Source: Betaproteobacteria bacterium
GTDB lineage: Bacteria > Pseudomonadota > Gammaproteobacteria > Burkholderiales > SG8-41
Length of the DNA stretch: 64,000 nt
NCBI GenBank assembly: GCA_021732605.1
Contig: JAKFUS010000015.1
Coordinates: 62,001 to 126,000 of the forward strand
Reading direction: 5' to 3'
In this document: one piece after another, positions 46,294 through 55,608 of the stretch
Layout of the letters: each line of letters opens with the position of its first letter
How positions within the stretch are numbered: the first letter of the stretch is position 1
Translations under genes and position numbers: made by a program
The notes under the pieces: model-generated
The model's input: only the letters and a program-made list of their open reading frames with translations
Told to the model about the DNA's origin: nothing
Database searches by the model: none

Positions 46294-47478
46294 ATGCTTC
46301 CGTTACAAGGCATCCGCGTCGTCGAGTTCTGCCAGGTTCTGGCCGGTCCCTTTGCGGGTTGCCTGCTCGCCGACATGGGCGCCGATGTGATCAAGGTCGA
46401 ATCACCCGAAGGCGACCTGATGCGGCAATGGCCGCCAATCCTCGATGGCTACAGCCAGTATTTCGCATCGGTGAATCGTAACAAGCGCTCAGTAGTAATG
46501 GATCTGAAGGCCGATACCGATCGCGCCGCGGCACGCAAGCTGGCACTGAGCGCCGACATCCTGCTCGAAAATTTCCGCCCCGGCGTGATGGCGAAATTCG
46601 GTCTTGATTACGCATCTCTCGCGAAAGATCACCCCGCGCTCGTTTACTGTTCGGTCTCCGCCTTTGGCCAGACCGGGCCGCGCGCCGGCGAAGGCGGCTT
46701 TGACATGACAGTGCAGGCAATGAGCGGTGTGATGAGCGTCACCGGCGACCCTGACGGCCGTCCCGCAAAATGCGGCATTCCGATCGCCGATTTTTCTGCG
46801 GGCCTCTACGCAGCGTTCAGTGCTGCGGCGGCACTGCACAAGGCACGCAGCACCGGCCACGGCGACCATGTCGATGTATCGATGCTCGGAGCCATGCTCG
46901 GCATCGCCAACCTGCAGACCAGCGAACTGTTCGGCACCGGCCGCGACCCGGTGCGCCTGGGTTCGGCGCACCCGATGAATGCACCGTACGCCGCGTTCTG
47001 CTGCCGCGATGGTTATTTTGCGCTGGCCGCCGGGACCAACAAACTGTGGGAAGCCGCCTGTGCAGTCATCAGCCGCAGTGACCTGCCCAAGGACCCGCGC
47101 TTTGCAACGCCTACCCTGCGCGCGCAGCATCAGGATGCGCTGCGCGAAGTGTTGGAGACTGAGTTCGTCAAATATGATGCGAACGATTTGCTCTCACGCA
47201 TGAACGCGCGTGGCGTACCCTGCGCACCGCTGTACAATTATTCGCAGGTGCTGGCCGACCCGCAGGTCAAACACATGGAATGGGTGCAGGATATGGCGCT
47301 GCCTAACGGAGTGGCCAGCAAAACCGTCATTTCGCCGCAGCGCGTGTCCGGCCAGCGTCTGGATGTACGCCATGGACCACCGGCACTGGGCGCACACACC
47401 GCGGAAATTCTCGCCGAATTTAAAGACATGAACGTGAAGGATATGAAAGCAGGAAATTCAGCAGGAGCTTCAAAATGA
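46294..47478 (+). CDS. CaiB/BaiF family (class III) CoA-transferase
   Basis: 394 residues. LPLQGIRVVEFCQVLAGPFAGCLLADMGADVIKVESPEGDLMRQ, NRNKRSVVMDLKADTDR, LLENFRPGVMAKFGLDY, YCSVSAFGQTGPRAGEGGFDMTVQAMSGVMSVTGDPDGRPAKCGIPIADFSAGLYA. The catalytic Asp (in GFDM) is present. It transfers CoA between carboxylic acids. Start at ATG 46294; no good ribosome-binding site is visible. Overlaps the next gene by ATGA. Confidence 0.93.
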   Translation: MLPLQGIRVVEFCQVLAGPFAGCLLADMGADVIKVESPEGDLMRQWPPILDGYSQYFASVNRNKRSVVMDLKADTDRAAARKLALSADILLENFRPGVMAKFGLDYASLAKDHPALVYCSVSAFGQTGPRAGEGGFDMTVQAMSGVMSVTGDPDGRPAKCGIPIADFSAGLYAAFSAAAALHKARSTGHGDHVDVSMLGAMLGIANLQTSELFGTGRDPVRLGSAHPMNAPYAAFCCRDGYFALAAGTNKLWEAACAVISRSDLPKDPRFATPTLRAQHQDALREVLETEFVKYDANDLLSRMNARGVPCAPLYNYSQVLADPQVKHMEWVQDMALPNGVASKTVISPQRVSGQRLDVRHGPPALGAHTAEILAEFKDMNVKDMKAGNSAGASK

Positions 47479-48089
47479 AAAACACCGCACGCTTCCGTCA
47501 CTTCGTCGCCGAGTTCACCCGCCTTGCCGAGAAAAACGGCAGCAACGAAACAACCATGCTCGATGCCGGCGGAAAACTGCTCGGCGATCTGATCAAGCAT
47601 GACGACTGGCTGCCCGATGAATGCGCGCAGCCGCATCCGCAGTTCTACCAGCAGTACCTGCTCTACTGCGATCCGCTGGAACGCTTCTCGGTAGTCAGTT
47701 TTGTCTGGGGTCCGGGACAGAAAACGCCGGTGCATGACCACATGGTCTGGGGCATGGTCGGCATGATGCGCGGCGCCGAGTCCTGCCGCCGTTTTGAACG
47801 CTCCGCCCTCGGCAAGCCGATGGCCGCCAGTGAAACGGCGCGGCTACTGCCGGGCGAGGTCGACAGGGTATCGCCCACCGTCGGCGACATCCATGAAGTG
47901 GCCAATGCCTATGATGACCGGGTATCTATCAGCATTCACGTCTACGGTGCCAACATCGGTGCGGTCAAACGTCATGTCTTCGATGCCTCCACCGGTATCG
48001 ACAAACCCTTTGTCTCCGGTTATTCAAGCCCGCAGATGCCGAACATCTGGGACCGCTCTGCCGAAGTACGCGCAAGCCTGCAAAACTAA
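47475..48089 (+). CDS. Cysteine dioxygenase-family cupin (thiol dioxygenase-like)
   Basis: 204 residues. Cupin motif 1 PGQKTPVHDHMVWGMVGMMRG gives the HxH of the Fe ligands, and SISIHVYGANIGAVKRHVF supplies the third His; this three-His pattern is that of cysteine and 3-mercaptopropionate dioxygenases. CDP and DDRVSISIH spacing also agree. Substrate may be a thiol acid such as 3-mercaptopropionate, which would suit the acyl-CoA operon, but this is inference. The start overlaps the CaiB stop by 4 nt. Confidence 0.83.
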   Translation: MKNTARFRHFVAEFTRLAEKNGSNETTMLDAGGKLLGDLIKHDDWLPDECAQPHPQFYQQYLLYCDPLERFSVVSFVWGPGQKTPVHDHMVWGMVGMMRGAESCRRFERSALGKPMAASETARLLPGEVDRVSPTVGDIHEVANAYDDRVSISIHVYGANIGAVKRHVFDASTGIDKPFVSGYSSPQMPNIWDRSAEVRASLQN

Positions 48090-48097
48090 AAAAGCAG

Positions 48098-48192
48098 CCA
48101 CAGAGAACAGAGTTCACAGAGAACCCCTGCCCGGACAAACAAATGCAACTCTCGATTTTGTATTTCTCCGTGTTCTCTGTGCCCTCTGTGGC
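48098..48192. repeat. Imperfect inverted repeat of CACAGAG units in the cupin-hydratase gap
   Basis: Left arm CCACAGAGAACAGAGTTCAC (from 48098) and right arm TTCTCTGTGCCCTCTGTGG (48174-48192) with internal GTGTTCTCTG form a long imperfect hairpin. CACAGAG-type inverted repeats of this kind are dispersed intergenic elements in many proteobacteria; mobility here is not shown. Confidence 0.6.
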
Positions 48193-48213
48193 CAAGGTTT
48201 TAAAGGCATCCCC

Positions 48214-48939
48214 ATGAGCGACGAACTGCTGCGCAAGCACGAGAACCATGTCACGCGACTGACGCTGAACCGGCCGCAGAAAGCCAACGCGCTGTCGGCT
48301 TCGCTGGTCGAAGCGCTGATCGATGCCGTTGAATACGCCGCCACTGACGGCACGCGATTGCTGATCCTCGACGGCGCAGGTTCGCATTTCTGTGCCGGCT
48401 TTGACTTCACCGATGCGCAGGCACAAAGTGAAGGCGACCTCGCACTGCGTTTCATCCGCATCGAGACCCTGCTGCAGACGCTGTATCACGCGCCTTATGA
48501 AACACTGGCCCTGGCTCATGGCCGCGTATTCGGCGCCGGTGCCGATATCGTCGCCGGTTGCGGCATGCGCATTGCCGCTGCCGGCACCACTTTCCGCATG
48601 CCCGGGCTGCGCTTCGGCGTGGTGCTCGGCACCCGCAGGTTGATGCATCGCATCGGCGCCGACAAGGCTCGGGAAATCCTGTCGACGTCGCGCAGCTTCG
48701 ATGCTGCGGAAGCGCTAGCCGCGAGATTTCTGACAGGAATCGCCTCTCAGGAAGAATGGCCCGCACAGCTTACGGCTGCACAACAAACCGCCGAGACCCT
48801 GACCCCTGCTGCAGCCGCCGCATTGCATCGTCGCACCGTGATCGACAGTCGCGCCGAAGACATGGCCGAGCTGGCGCGCTCCGTGAGCACTCCGGGACTG
48901 AAAGAACGCATCCGCAAATACCGCGAAACCACCAAGTAA
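48214..48939 (+). CDS. Enoyl-CoA hydratase/isomerase family protein
   Basis: 241 residues of the crotonase fold: VTRLTLNRPQKANALSASLVEALIDAV, oxyanion region GSHFCAGFDFTDA and the second oxyanion loop GRVFGAGADIVAGCGMRIAAAGTTFRMPGLRFGVV. One of the two catalytic Glu typical of hydratases is not apparent (GADIV; LRFGVV), so isomerase, hydrolase or decarboxylase activity is possible. The start is placed after the CACAGAG repeat. A quinone oxidoreductase gene follows 16 nt later. Confidence 0.86.
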   Translation: MSDELLRKHENHVTRLTLNRPQKANALSASLVEALIDAVEYAATDGTRLLILDGAGSHFCAGFDFTDAQAQSEGDLALRFIRIETLLQTLYHAPYETLALAHGRVFGAGADIVAGCGMRIAAAGTTFRMPGLRFGVVLGTRRLMHRIGADKAREILSTSRSFDAAEALAARFLTGIASQEEWPAQLTAAQQTAETLTPAAAAALHRRTVIDSRAEDMAELARSVSTPGLKERIRKYRETTK

Positions 48940-48955
48940 AAAACCAAGGAACATC

Positions 48956-49951
48956 ATGAGTAATACCCTGCCCGCCACCATGCGCGCCACAGAAATCTCT
49001 ACCCCCGGTGGTCCCGAAGTATTGAAACCGACAGAGCGTCCGCTGCCGGTGCCCCAAGCCCATGAAGTACTGATCAAGGTTGTTGCCGCCGGCATCAATG
49101 GTCCCGACATCATGCAGCGCAAGGGGCTCTATCCGGCGCCCAAAGGCGCATCGGATCTGCCGGGCCTGGAAGTCTCGGGCGAAATCGTCGCCAAAGGCGG
49201 AAGCGTGCAGCGCTGGGCAATCGGTGACAGGGTTGTTGCGCTGACCAACGGCGGCGGTTATGCCGAATATGTCGCGGTCGATGCAGAACACTGCCTGACC
49301 GTGCCCACAGGCATCAGCATGGTCGACGCCGCCGGCCTGCCCGAAACTTTTTTCACCGTATGGAGCAATGTGTTCATCGGCGCCGGCCTCAAGGCCGGCG
49401 AAACCTTCCTGGTGCATGGCGGCGCCGGCGGCATCGGCACCACCTGCATCCAGCTCGGCAAGGCTTTCGGCGCCAAAGTCATCGCCACCGACAGTCCGGA
49501 AGCCCGCTGCAAGGTGTGCAAGGATCTGGGTGCCGACCGCGTCATCGATTACCGCACGGAAGATTTTGTCGAGGTAGTACGCGCCGAAGGCGGCGCCAAC
49601 GTGATCCTCGACATCGTCGGCGGCGCGAACATCGAAAAAAATCTCAAGGCGGCCAGTCCCGACGCACGCATCATCCAGCTCGCCTTCGGAGCCGGATCAA
49701 AGGTGGAAATCAATCTGATGCCGGTGATGCTGAAGCGCCTGACCTATACCGGCTCCACGCTGCGCACCCGTCCCGACGCGTTCAAGGCACGCATCGCGCG
49801 TGAGCTCGAAGCGCAGGTGTGGCCGCATATCGCCAGCGGAAAAATCAAAGTAGTCACGCACAGTGTGCTGCCGCTGCAGGAGGCGGCAAAGGCGCATGTG
49901 CTGATGGAAGCCAGCCAGCACACGGGAAAAATACTGTTGAAGGCGTCCTGA
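48956..49951 (+). CDS. NAD(P)H quinone oxidoreductase, PIG3-type zinc-independent MDR family
   Basis: 331 residues of the medium-chain dehydrogenase fold: MRATEISTPGGPEVLKPTERPLPVPQAHEVLIKVVAAGINGPDIMQRKGLYPAP, GLEVSGEIVAKGG, VHGGAGGIGTTCIQLGKAFGAKVIATDSPEA. It has no Cys/His zinc ligands, as in quinone oxidoreductases. It may reduce a quinone or an enone intermediate from the acyl-CoA operon. GGAA precedes ATG 48956. Last gene of the plus-strand cluster. Confidence 0.9.
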   Translation: MSNTLPATMRATEISTPGGPEVLKPTERPLPVPQAHEVLIKVVAAGINGPDIMQRKGLYPAPKGASDLPGLEVSGEIVAKGGSVQRWAIGDRVVALTNGGGYAEYVAVDAEHCLTVPTGISMVDAAGLPETFFTVWSNVFIGAGLKAGETFLVHGGAGGIGTTCIQLGKAFGAKVIATDSPEARCKVCKDLGADRVIDYRTEDFVEVVRAEGGANVILDIVGGANIEKNLKAASPDARIIQLAFGAGSKVEINLMPVMLKRLTYTGSTLRTRPDAFKARIARELEAQVWPHIASGKIKVVTHSVLPLQEAAKAHVLMEASQHTGKILLKAS

Positions 49952-49988
49952 ACGCGGAACCAGGCGCGAGAAACAGCGACCGGCTGGG

Positions 49989-50981
49989 TTATGCCGCTTC
50001 CTGGAGGCTGCTGTCCGGCAATTTGCGGCGCAGCAGGGATACGTCCTGCGTCTCGGAAATTGTGCGCGCGTAATCGACATTCTTGCGCACCACCGAGTAA
50101 TAAAGATTTTCGCCCTTGAAGTGGCTGTCTGCGTAAAGATAGACGCCGCCAAGGTCCTGCTCCAGGCGCTTGTGGGCACCGGCAAAAAAGCCGGGGGTCT
50201 TGAAAATCAGATCGGCCGGCGAGGCAAAAATGACTTTCTCCTGACCCTGGGCGTCGATCTGGCGGGCAATCCCGCCGAGCACAAACTCCGGATACAGGCG
50301 ATCGCGGCATTTCTCCAGATAATAGCGATCCGCCATCTGCGCGAGAATATCAGCGGTGCCGAGCAGGTTGCCGACCATCCGGTATTGCGGTTCGATCTGT
50401 ATGTTGCTCACCTGCACTTCGTAACCGGTGAAATGCACAATGCGCGCGGCGGGATCAGCCAGATCGTCCAGTCCGATCTCCGGCAGATACCAGGATATGA
50501 ATTCGGCGCCACGACCGACGTGAGTGCGGGTGTATTCAGCACCGTGCTTCTTTTCGGTGTCGTCAAGCCGGCGCAGATAGCCGATATCGTGGAACAACGC
50601 GCTGACGGTGCCGAGCTGGAACAGGCGTTCGTCCATGATCCGCGTGCTGGTCACCTGCACGCAGCCATCCATCAGCCGCGACATGGCCAGTGTCACCTCA
50701 AGGATGTGCTGGACGTCGTGATAATCGGTTTCGCAGGGGTGATAACCGGGGAATTCACCGCGGTACAAGCGGCCGATATCGGCAAACACCCGCAACATGC
50801 TCGATGGAAACTCGCGCCGGTAGAGCCGCTCGTAAATTTGCGCGACCTCGAAGGAAACCGACACCGGATCCATGGTATCGACCTGATTCGTGACATCCAG
50901 CGTCGAACGGCGGCTGTCTGGAGAATCCGGTGCGTCTGGTGAGTCTGGTGAATGTTGCAATTGCGGATCCATTCGCATCAT
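49989..50981 (-). CDS. HD-domain metal-dependent phosphohydrolase
   Basis: About 330 residues. Conserved HD pattern: TDYHDVQHILEVTLAM (His and an upstream DVQH), SALFHDIGYLRR (HD), then KHGAEYTRTHVGRGAEF and GTADILAQMADRYYLEK (second acidic site). These belong to the HD superfamily, often cyclic-nucleotide or (p)ppGpp hydrolases. The N-terminal ~35 residues are Pro/Ser/Asp-rich (SPDSPDAPDSPDS), so the real start may be a downstream ATG (50873). Divergent from the coiled-coil/AsmA gene, sharing a 150-bp control region. Confidence 0.82.
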   Translation of the reverse strand: MMRMDPQLQHSPDSPDAPDSPDSRRSTLDVTNQVDTMDPVSVSFEVAQIYERLYRREFPSSMLRVFADIGRLYRGEFPGYHPCETDYHDVQHILEVTLAMSRLMDGCVQVTSTRIMDERLFQLGTVSALFHDIGYLRRLDDTEKKHGAEYTRTHVGRGAEFISWYLPEIGLDDLADPAARIVHFTGYEVQVSNIQIEPQYRMVGNLLGTADILAQMADRYYLEKCRDRLYPEFVLGGIARQIDAQGQEKVIFASPADLIFKTPGFFAGAHKRLEQDLGGVYLYADSHFKGENLYYSVVRKNVDYARTISETQDVSLLRRKLPDSSLQEAA

Positions 50982-51131
50982 TTTGTTGTATCCAGATATA
51001 GTAACTATAATGACCCGGCACATGCAATGCCGGCACTGCCAATGGCCCCTCGCAGCTCCGGCGGGGACCAAGGGATCGGGGCGCCGGCCGAGCCACCGCA
51101 AAACTGTCCAATAAATCACGGTGTTAATACC

Positions 51132-54100
51132 ATGCACCCGCAAACTGTCTACGCCAAGACCTCCAAGGGTGTTCTTGATTTCAAGAACAAAACCGTCAAG
51201 CTCGATCGCAATGCCGGCAATATTTTCCTGTCGGTGGACGGCAAATCGACATTTGCCGAAGTGGTGGCAAAAAGCAAACTGGAGCCAAAAGATGTCGAAG
51301 GCATACTGAACGAGCTGACCAAAGCCGGTTACGTCAAGATTTTCTCATCGCCGGCTGCCGCTCCAGCCGCCAAACCCGCCGCAGCCCCGGCAGCACCCGG
51401 CCGCGCACCAGCACCGGCAGCTGATGACGGCGAAATGGATCTCGACTTCACCTCCCCGGAGGCAGTAGCCCAGGTCAATGCCGAAGCCGAAGCCCGGAAA
51501 GAGAAGGAAGCCCAGGCCAAGGCTCGCGCACAGGCTGCCGCCAAAGCCGCTATGGAAGCCAAAGCCCGGCAGCAGGCTGAAGCACTGGCCCGCGCCGCCG
51601 CTGACGCCCGCGCCAAAGTGGAAGCGGAAGCCAAGGCCAAGGCTGACGCCGCCGCCCGTGTAGCAGCCGAAGCACGAGCCAAAGCTGAAGCCGAGTCCAA
51701 GGCTGCGGCAGACACCCAGGCCAAAGCCGCCGCAGAAATCCGCCTGAAGGCGGCGCAGGAGGCTTCCACCAAAGCCGAAGCCGAAGCCCGTGCACGCGCG
51801 CAGTCCGAAGCCCGCGCCAAGGCCGACGCGGTAGCCAAAGCAACTTCCGAAGCCAAAGCCCGCGTTGAAGCTGAAACCCAGGCCAAAGCCGAGGTTGAAG
51901 CCAATGCTCATGCTGCAGCCGAAACCAAGGCGCGCGAAGCACTGGAAGCACAGATGAAGGCGATGGGAGAAGCTCTTGCCCGCGCCCAGGATTCCGTGAA
52001 ACGCGAGGCTGAAGCCCGCGTCCGCATGGAAGCCGACATCAAGGCCCGGCTTGAGGCCGAGCGCAAGGCGCTGGTAGAAGCCGAAGCGCGCGCCAAGGCC
52101 GCCGAAGACGCGGTTGCGCAGGCGCGCCAGATGGCGGAAGAAGCAGCACGCGCCAAAGCGGCCGCTGAAGTCCGCGCCGCCACGCAGGGCTCGGACCCGG
52201 AATCGATGGCCAAAGCCGTGGCGGCAATGCAAGCCCTGGAAGAAGCCAAAGCCCGGGCACGGGCTGAAGCCGAAGCCCGAGTCGCTGCAGAAGCCCGCGC
52301 CAAGTCTGAAGCCGAAACCCGCGCGCGCGAGGAAGAGCAGCGCAGACTTGCCGCAGAGGCAGAACAAAAAGCACGCGCCGAAATCGATGCCAAGGCGAAC
52401 GCCGAACTGAAAGCACTGCGCGAACAAGCGCGACAGGCATCGGTGGAAGCGGAAACCCGTGCCGAAGAGGAAAAGCGGACTCGCGAGGAAATGGAAGGCC
52501 GGCTCGCCACCGAGCGGCGCGCCCGTGAGGAAGCCGAAGCCAAAGTTACCGCCGAGCGCGGACTGCGGGAAGAGGCGATCCGCAAGGTGCAGGTCGAGGC
52601 TGAAGCCAAAGCGCGCGCCGAGGTTGAGGCGGTGATGGAGGTCGAGCGCCGCAAACGCGAGGAAGCCGAGAAAAAATCGCAGGCTGAAATCGCCGCGCGT
52701 ACTGTGGCCGAACGCAAAGCGCGGGAAGAAGCCGATCGCCAGCTCGAAATCGCGCATAAAGCGCGGGAAGATGCTGAACGTCTGGCACGCACTGCGGGCT
52801 CCGGCGAAAGCGCGGAAGGCAAAAAAGCCCGCGAAGATGCCGAATACCGCGCCCAGATGGCCGAAGCCGCCGTCGCCAAGGCCAAGGCGCAGATGGAGGT
52901 CGAGCGCCAGGCACGCGCCCAGGCTGAAGAACGCGCCAAAACCGAAGCCGTCGCCCGCGTGGTGCACGAACAGGAGTTGCGCGATAGCGCGGAAAAAAAC
53001 GTCAAGTCACGGGTAGACGAAGAATTGCGCGCCCGCGCCCGCGCCGAAGTAGAGGCCGATGCGCGCTACCGTGCCGAGGCGCAGGAACGCGCCAATGCTG
53101 CGGCCGCCGACCGCAAATTGCGCATGGAATCCGAAGCGCGCGACGCCGCGTCGTCCTTCCGCGCCGACAAAAAACCGCGCAGCAAGGTGGCGATGGGCGG
53201 GATCGTCCTGCTGGTTCTGGTCGTCGGCGTCCTGGCCTCCCTGCAACTGATACCGCTGGGCAGCCATGTGCCGGCGGTACAGGAGCTGGTGTCGCAACGC
53301 TTCAAGCAGCCGGTACGCATCGCCAACATGCGCTACACGGTTTATCCGGAGCAGATGCTCCGCCTCGAACAGGTCAGCATCGGCGGCGCACAGCAGATCA
53401 AGGCGGATACGGTCAGCATCCCGATGATGCCCTGGAGCCTGCTGCTGGGTGTGCGCGAGTTCGATACCATCAGCGCCAACGCAATCACCATCGAACCCGC
53501 TGGCATCGACCTGCTGCCGGCGATGGCCAAAGCAGCGGACGGTGCCGCACTGCAAATCAGCCAGTTGCGGCTGACTGCGGTCAAGGTCAACGGTCTTCCC
53601 GTCGACGTGCCGCAATTCGAAGCCTTCGTCAATTTCAGCCGCAGCGGCTCCTTGCAGAAAATGCGCCTGAGCGACGGCAAAATGACTGTCAATGCAACGC
53701 CGAAGGACAACGGGCTCGCATTGGCCATCTCGGCGGGCGAATGGCAGCCACCGGTGGGACCGGCACTGAACTTCAGTGACCTCTCGGTCACGGCACAGGT
53801 GGATCAGCAGCAACTCACGGTAAGCGCGTTCGAAGGCCGTCTCGGTGGCGGCCGCGTCAAGGGCGCACTGAAAGCCACCTGGGCCGGAGCCATCACGGTC
53901 GAAGGCGAATTCAATCTGGAAAACGGCCGGTTGCAGGAGTTGATGCCCGCCTTTACCCGCGATTTTTCGGCGAATGGCGCACTGACCGCAAACGGCAGTT
54001 ACGCCTTGCAGGGAAAAACCCTGAAAACGCTGTTCGATGCCAGCGCCGCAGAAGCGTCATTCACCATCAGCACCGGCGAACTGATCAATATCGATATGGT

Positions 54101-54377
54101 GCGCGCCATCCAGGCGCCGACGGCGAGTGGCACCCGCGGCGGCAAAACCCGTTTTGATACGCTGAGCGGCGGACTCAGCATCAGCGGCGGCCGCTACAAC
54201 TACAAGCAGTTGCAACTGGCCTCCGGACCGTTGAATGCCAGCGGCGCCCTTGCAATCGGTGACGGCGGCGCATTGTCCGGGCGCATCAGTGCGGAGCTGG
54301 GCAGCAAGGGCCTGCTGGTCGCCCGTGGCAACCTGTCAGTGACCGGAGCCGTGCGCGATCCGCTGTTGCGGCCCTGA
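51132..54377 (+). CDS. Large membrane-anchored coiled-coil protein with AsmA-like C-terminal domain
   Basis: 1081 residues. N-terminal small domain (1-75): VYAKTSKGVLDFKNKTVKLDR...SVDGKSTFAEVV...GILNELTKAGYVKIF, related to the start of the response regulator at 56713. An Ala/Pro linker follows, then a long Ala/Glu/Lys/Arg coiled coil from about 110 to 680 (AEAEARKEKEAQAKARAQAAAKA...). One membrane helix at about 685-708 (VAMGGIVLLVLVVGVLASLQ). The C-terminal region (about 712-1081) looks like an AsmA domain (TISANAITIEPAGIDLLPAM, LGGGRVKGALKATWAGAITVEGEFNLENGRLQELMPAF). Topology: coiled coil in the cytoplasm, AsmA part in the periplasm. Role unknown; may link envelope lipid transport to intracellular signalling. 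Confidence 0.8.
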   Translation: MHPQTVYAKTSKGVLDFKNKTVKLDRNAGNIFLSVDGKSTFAEVVAKSKLEPKDVEGILNELTKAGYVKIFSSPAAAPAAKPAAAPAAPGRAPAPAADDGEMDLDFTSPEAVAQVNAEAEARKEKEAQAKARAQAAAKAAMEAKARQQAEALARAAADARAKVEAEAKAKADAAARVAAEARAKAEAESKAAADTQAKAAAEIRLKAAQEASTKAEAEARARAQSEARAKADAVAKATSEAKARVEAETQAKAEVEANAHAAAETKAREALEAQMKAMGEALARAQDSVKREAEARVRMEADIKARLEAERKALVEAEARAKAAEDAVAQARQMAEEAARAKAAAEVRAATQGSDPESMAKAVAAMQALEEAKARARAEAEARVAAEARAKSEAETRAREEEQRRLAAEAEQKARAEIDAKANAELKALREQARQASVEAETRAEEEKRTREEMEGRLATERRAREEAEAKVTAERGLREEAIRKVQVEAEAKARAEVEAVMEVERRKREEAEKKSQAEIAARTVAERKAREEADRQLEIAHKAREDAERLARTAGSGESAEGKKAREDAEYRAQMAEAAVAKAKAQMEVERQARAQAEERAKTEAVARVVHEQELRDSAEKNVKSRVDEELRARARAEVEADARYRAEAQERANAAAADRKLRMESEARDAASSFRADKKPRSKVAMGGIVLLVLVVGVLASLQLIPLGSHVPAVQELVSQRFKQPVRIANMRYTVYPEQMLRLEQVSIGGAQQIKADTVSIPMMPWSLLLGVREFDTISANAITIEPAGIDLLPAMAKAADGAALQISQLRLTAVKVNGLPVDVPQFEAFVNFSRSGSLQKMRLSDGKMTVNATPKDNGLALAISAGEWQPPVGPALNFSDLSVTAQVDQQQLTVSAFEGRLGGGRVKGALKATWAGAITVEGEFNLENGRLQELMPAFTRDFSANGALTANGSYALQGKTLKTLFDASAAEASFTISTGELINIDMVRAIQAPTASGTRGGKTRFDTLSGGLSISGGRYNYKQLQLASGPLNASGALAIGDGGALSGRISAELGSKGLLVARGNLSVTGAVRDPLLRP

Positions 54378-54395
54378 TCACGACCGCAGGACGCA

Positions 54396-54426
54396 AAAAA
54401 GCCCGCGCTGAGCAGCGCGGGCTTTT
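54396..54426. terminator. Bidirectional intrinsic terminator between the AsmA-like gene and htpX
   Basis: AAAAAGCCCGCGCT / AGCGCGGGCTTTTT palindrome: a strong GC stem with A and T runs on both sides. Confidence 0.85.
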
Positions 54427-54446
54427 TCATTGCTGAATGAAGCGCT

Positions 54447-54502
54447 TGTCCTGCCGCTTATGTCCTGCCGCTTATGTCCTGCCGCTTATGTCCTGCCGCT
54501 TA
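54447..54502 (-). repeat. 14-bp tandem repeat (four exact copies) ending at the htpX stop codon
   Basis: Unit TGTCCTGCCGCTTA on the plus strand at 54447-54460, 54461-54474, 54475-54488 and 54489-54502. The last TTA is the htpX TAA stop read on the minus strand, so htpX ends exactly in the first unit as transcribed. Likely variable in copy number. Confidence 0.85.
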
Positions 54503-55387
54503 TTGCGCCCCTGACTGTGCGGCACGCAGGGCGGCAATCCGCACATCCAGCGGCGGATGTGACATGAACAGCGCCATCATTCCGCCGCCGCCCGAAATAC
54601 CGAAAGCCGACATCTGCGCGGGCAGCGCCGTTTGCTCGTGGTTCATTTTCAGGCGCTCCAGCGCAGCGATCATTTTGTGCCGGCCGGCCAGTTCGGCACC
54701 GCCGGCATCGGCACGGTATTCGCGCTGGCGACTGACCCAGGCCACCACCATGCTCGCCAGAACGCCGAGCACCATTTGCGCAACAAAGGTGGCGACAAAA
54801 AATCCTATCCCCTGACCACGCTCGTTTTTCAGCAACACACGGTCCACGAAAAACCCGACCACGCGCGAGAAGAAAATCACGAATGTATTCACCACGCCCT
54901 GCACCAGCGTCAGCGTCACCATATCACCGTTGGCGACATGGCTGATTTCATGACCAAGAACCGCTTCTGCTTCATCCTGCGACATGTTGTTGAGCAGGCC
55001 GGTGCTGACGGCGACCAGCGCATCGTTGCGGTTCCAGCCGGTGGCGAAGGCATTGATGTCCGGGGCGTCATAAATCGCCACTTCCGGCATACCGATGCCG
55101 GCGCGTTCAGCCTGGCGCTTGACGGTATCCACCAGCCAGCGCTCGGTGGTATTGGCGGGCACTTCGATCACCTGGGCGCCCGTCGCCCGCTTCGCCATCC
55201 ACTTCGAGATCAGCAGAGAAATGAATGCGCCGCCGAAGCCGAAGATCGCCGCGAACACCAGCAGGCCTTGTAGATTGAGTCCGGTCTCGTTTTCCAGCGC
55301 AGCGTCGATGCCGAGCAACTGCATGGTCACACTGAGTACCGCGAGTATCGCGAAGTTGGTGACAATCAGCAGAAAGACACGTTTCAT
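54500..55387 (-). CDS. htpX: Membrane zinc metalloprotease HtpX
   Basis: 295 residues. Two N-terminal helices ([23 protein letters not shown] and [19 protein letters not shown]), catalytic HEISH in [15 protein letters not shown], two further helices, and the downstream zinc ligand Glu in [14 protein letters not shown]. The family ending [12 protein letters not shown] is present. It degrades misfolded inner-membrane proteins. The gene ends within a 14-bp tandem repeat. Confidence 0.96.
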   Translation of the reverse strand: MKRVFLLIVTNFAILAVLSVTMQLLGIDAALENETGLNLQGLLVFAAIFGFGGAFISLLISKWMAKRATGAQVIEVPANTTERWLVDTVKRQAERAGIGMPEVAIYDAPDINAFATGWNRNDALVAVSTGLLNNMSQDEAEAVLGHEISHVANGDMVTLTLVQGVVNTFVIFFSRVVGFFVDRVLLKNERGQGIGFFVATFVAQMVLGVLASMVVAWVSRQREYRADAGGAELAGRHKMIAALERLKMNHEQTALPAQMSAFGISGGGGMMALFMSHPPLDVRIAALRAAQSGAQ

Positions 55388-55608
55388 AAGTTTTCAAACC
55401 CCCGATGGTTGAACACGGAACATTAGATAGGGGCGAAGCGCGCAAGTTCAAGATGCGGCACGCCCTCAGACATTCATTTTAAGTATTTGTTTCTATTGAT
55501 ATTTTTAAAGAACCCGGATACCAAGCCTGATGTTGCGATTCTACCTCAGGCACCGGATCACACCGTCGATGACCACCCGTGCCACGCTGGCCCGTTGCAG
55601 CACGGCAA
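55388..55608. other. Intergenic region between htpX and the DUF3025 gene
   Basis: About 220 bp. It contains the AT-rich element G (55480-55507) and otherwise GC-rich unassigned sequence. The htpX promoter should lie within it; no confident -35/-10 pair was found. Confidence 0.3.
55480..55507 (-). repeat. AT-rich element, site G
   Basis: Minus strand: TTAAAAATATCAATAGAAAC, then AAATACTTA (55488 to 55480). It lies upstream of htpX and downstream of the DUF3025 gene, both minus-strand. Closest relative is site A. Confidence 0.68.

Noticed and set aside
51345-53005. Long antisense open frames opposite the coiled-coil gene
   Set aside because: They arise from the Ala/Glu/Lys-rich repeats on the other strand, giving Gly/Phe or Ser/Arg runs without domain character or ribosome-binding sites.
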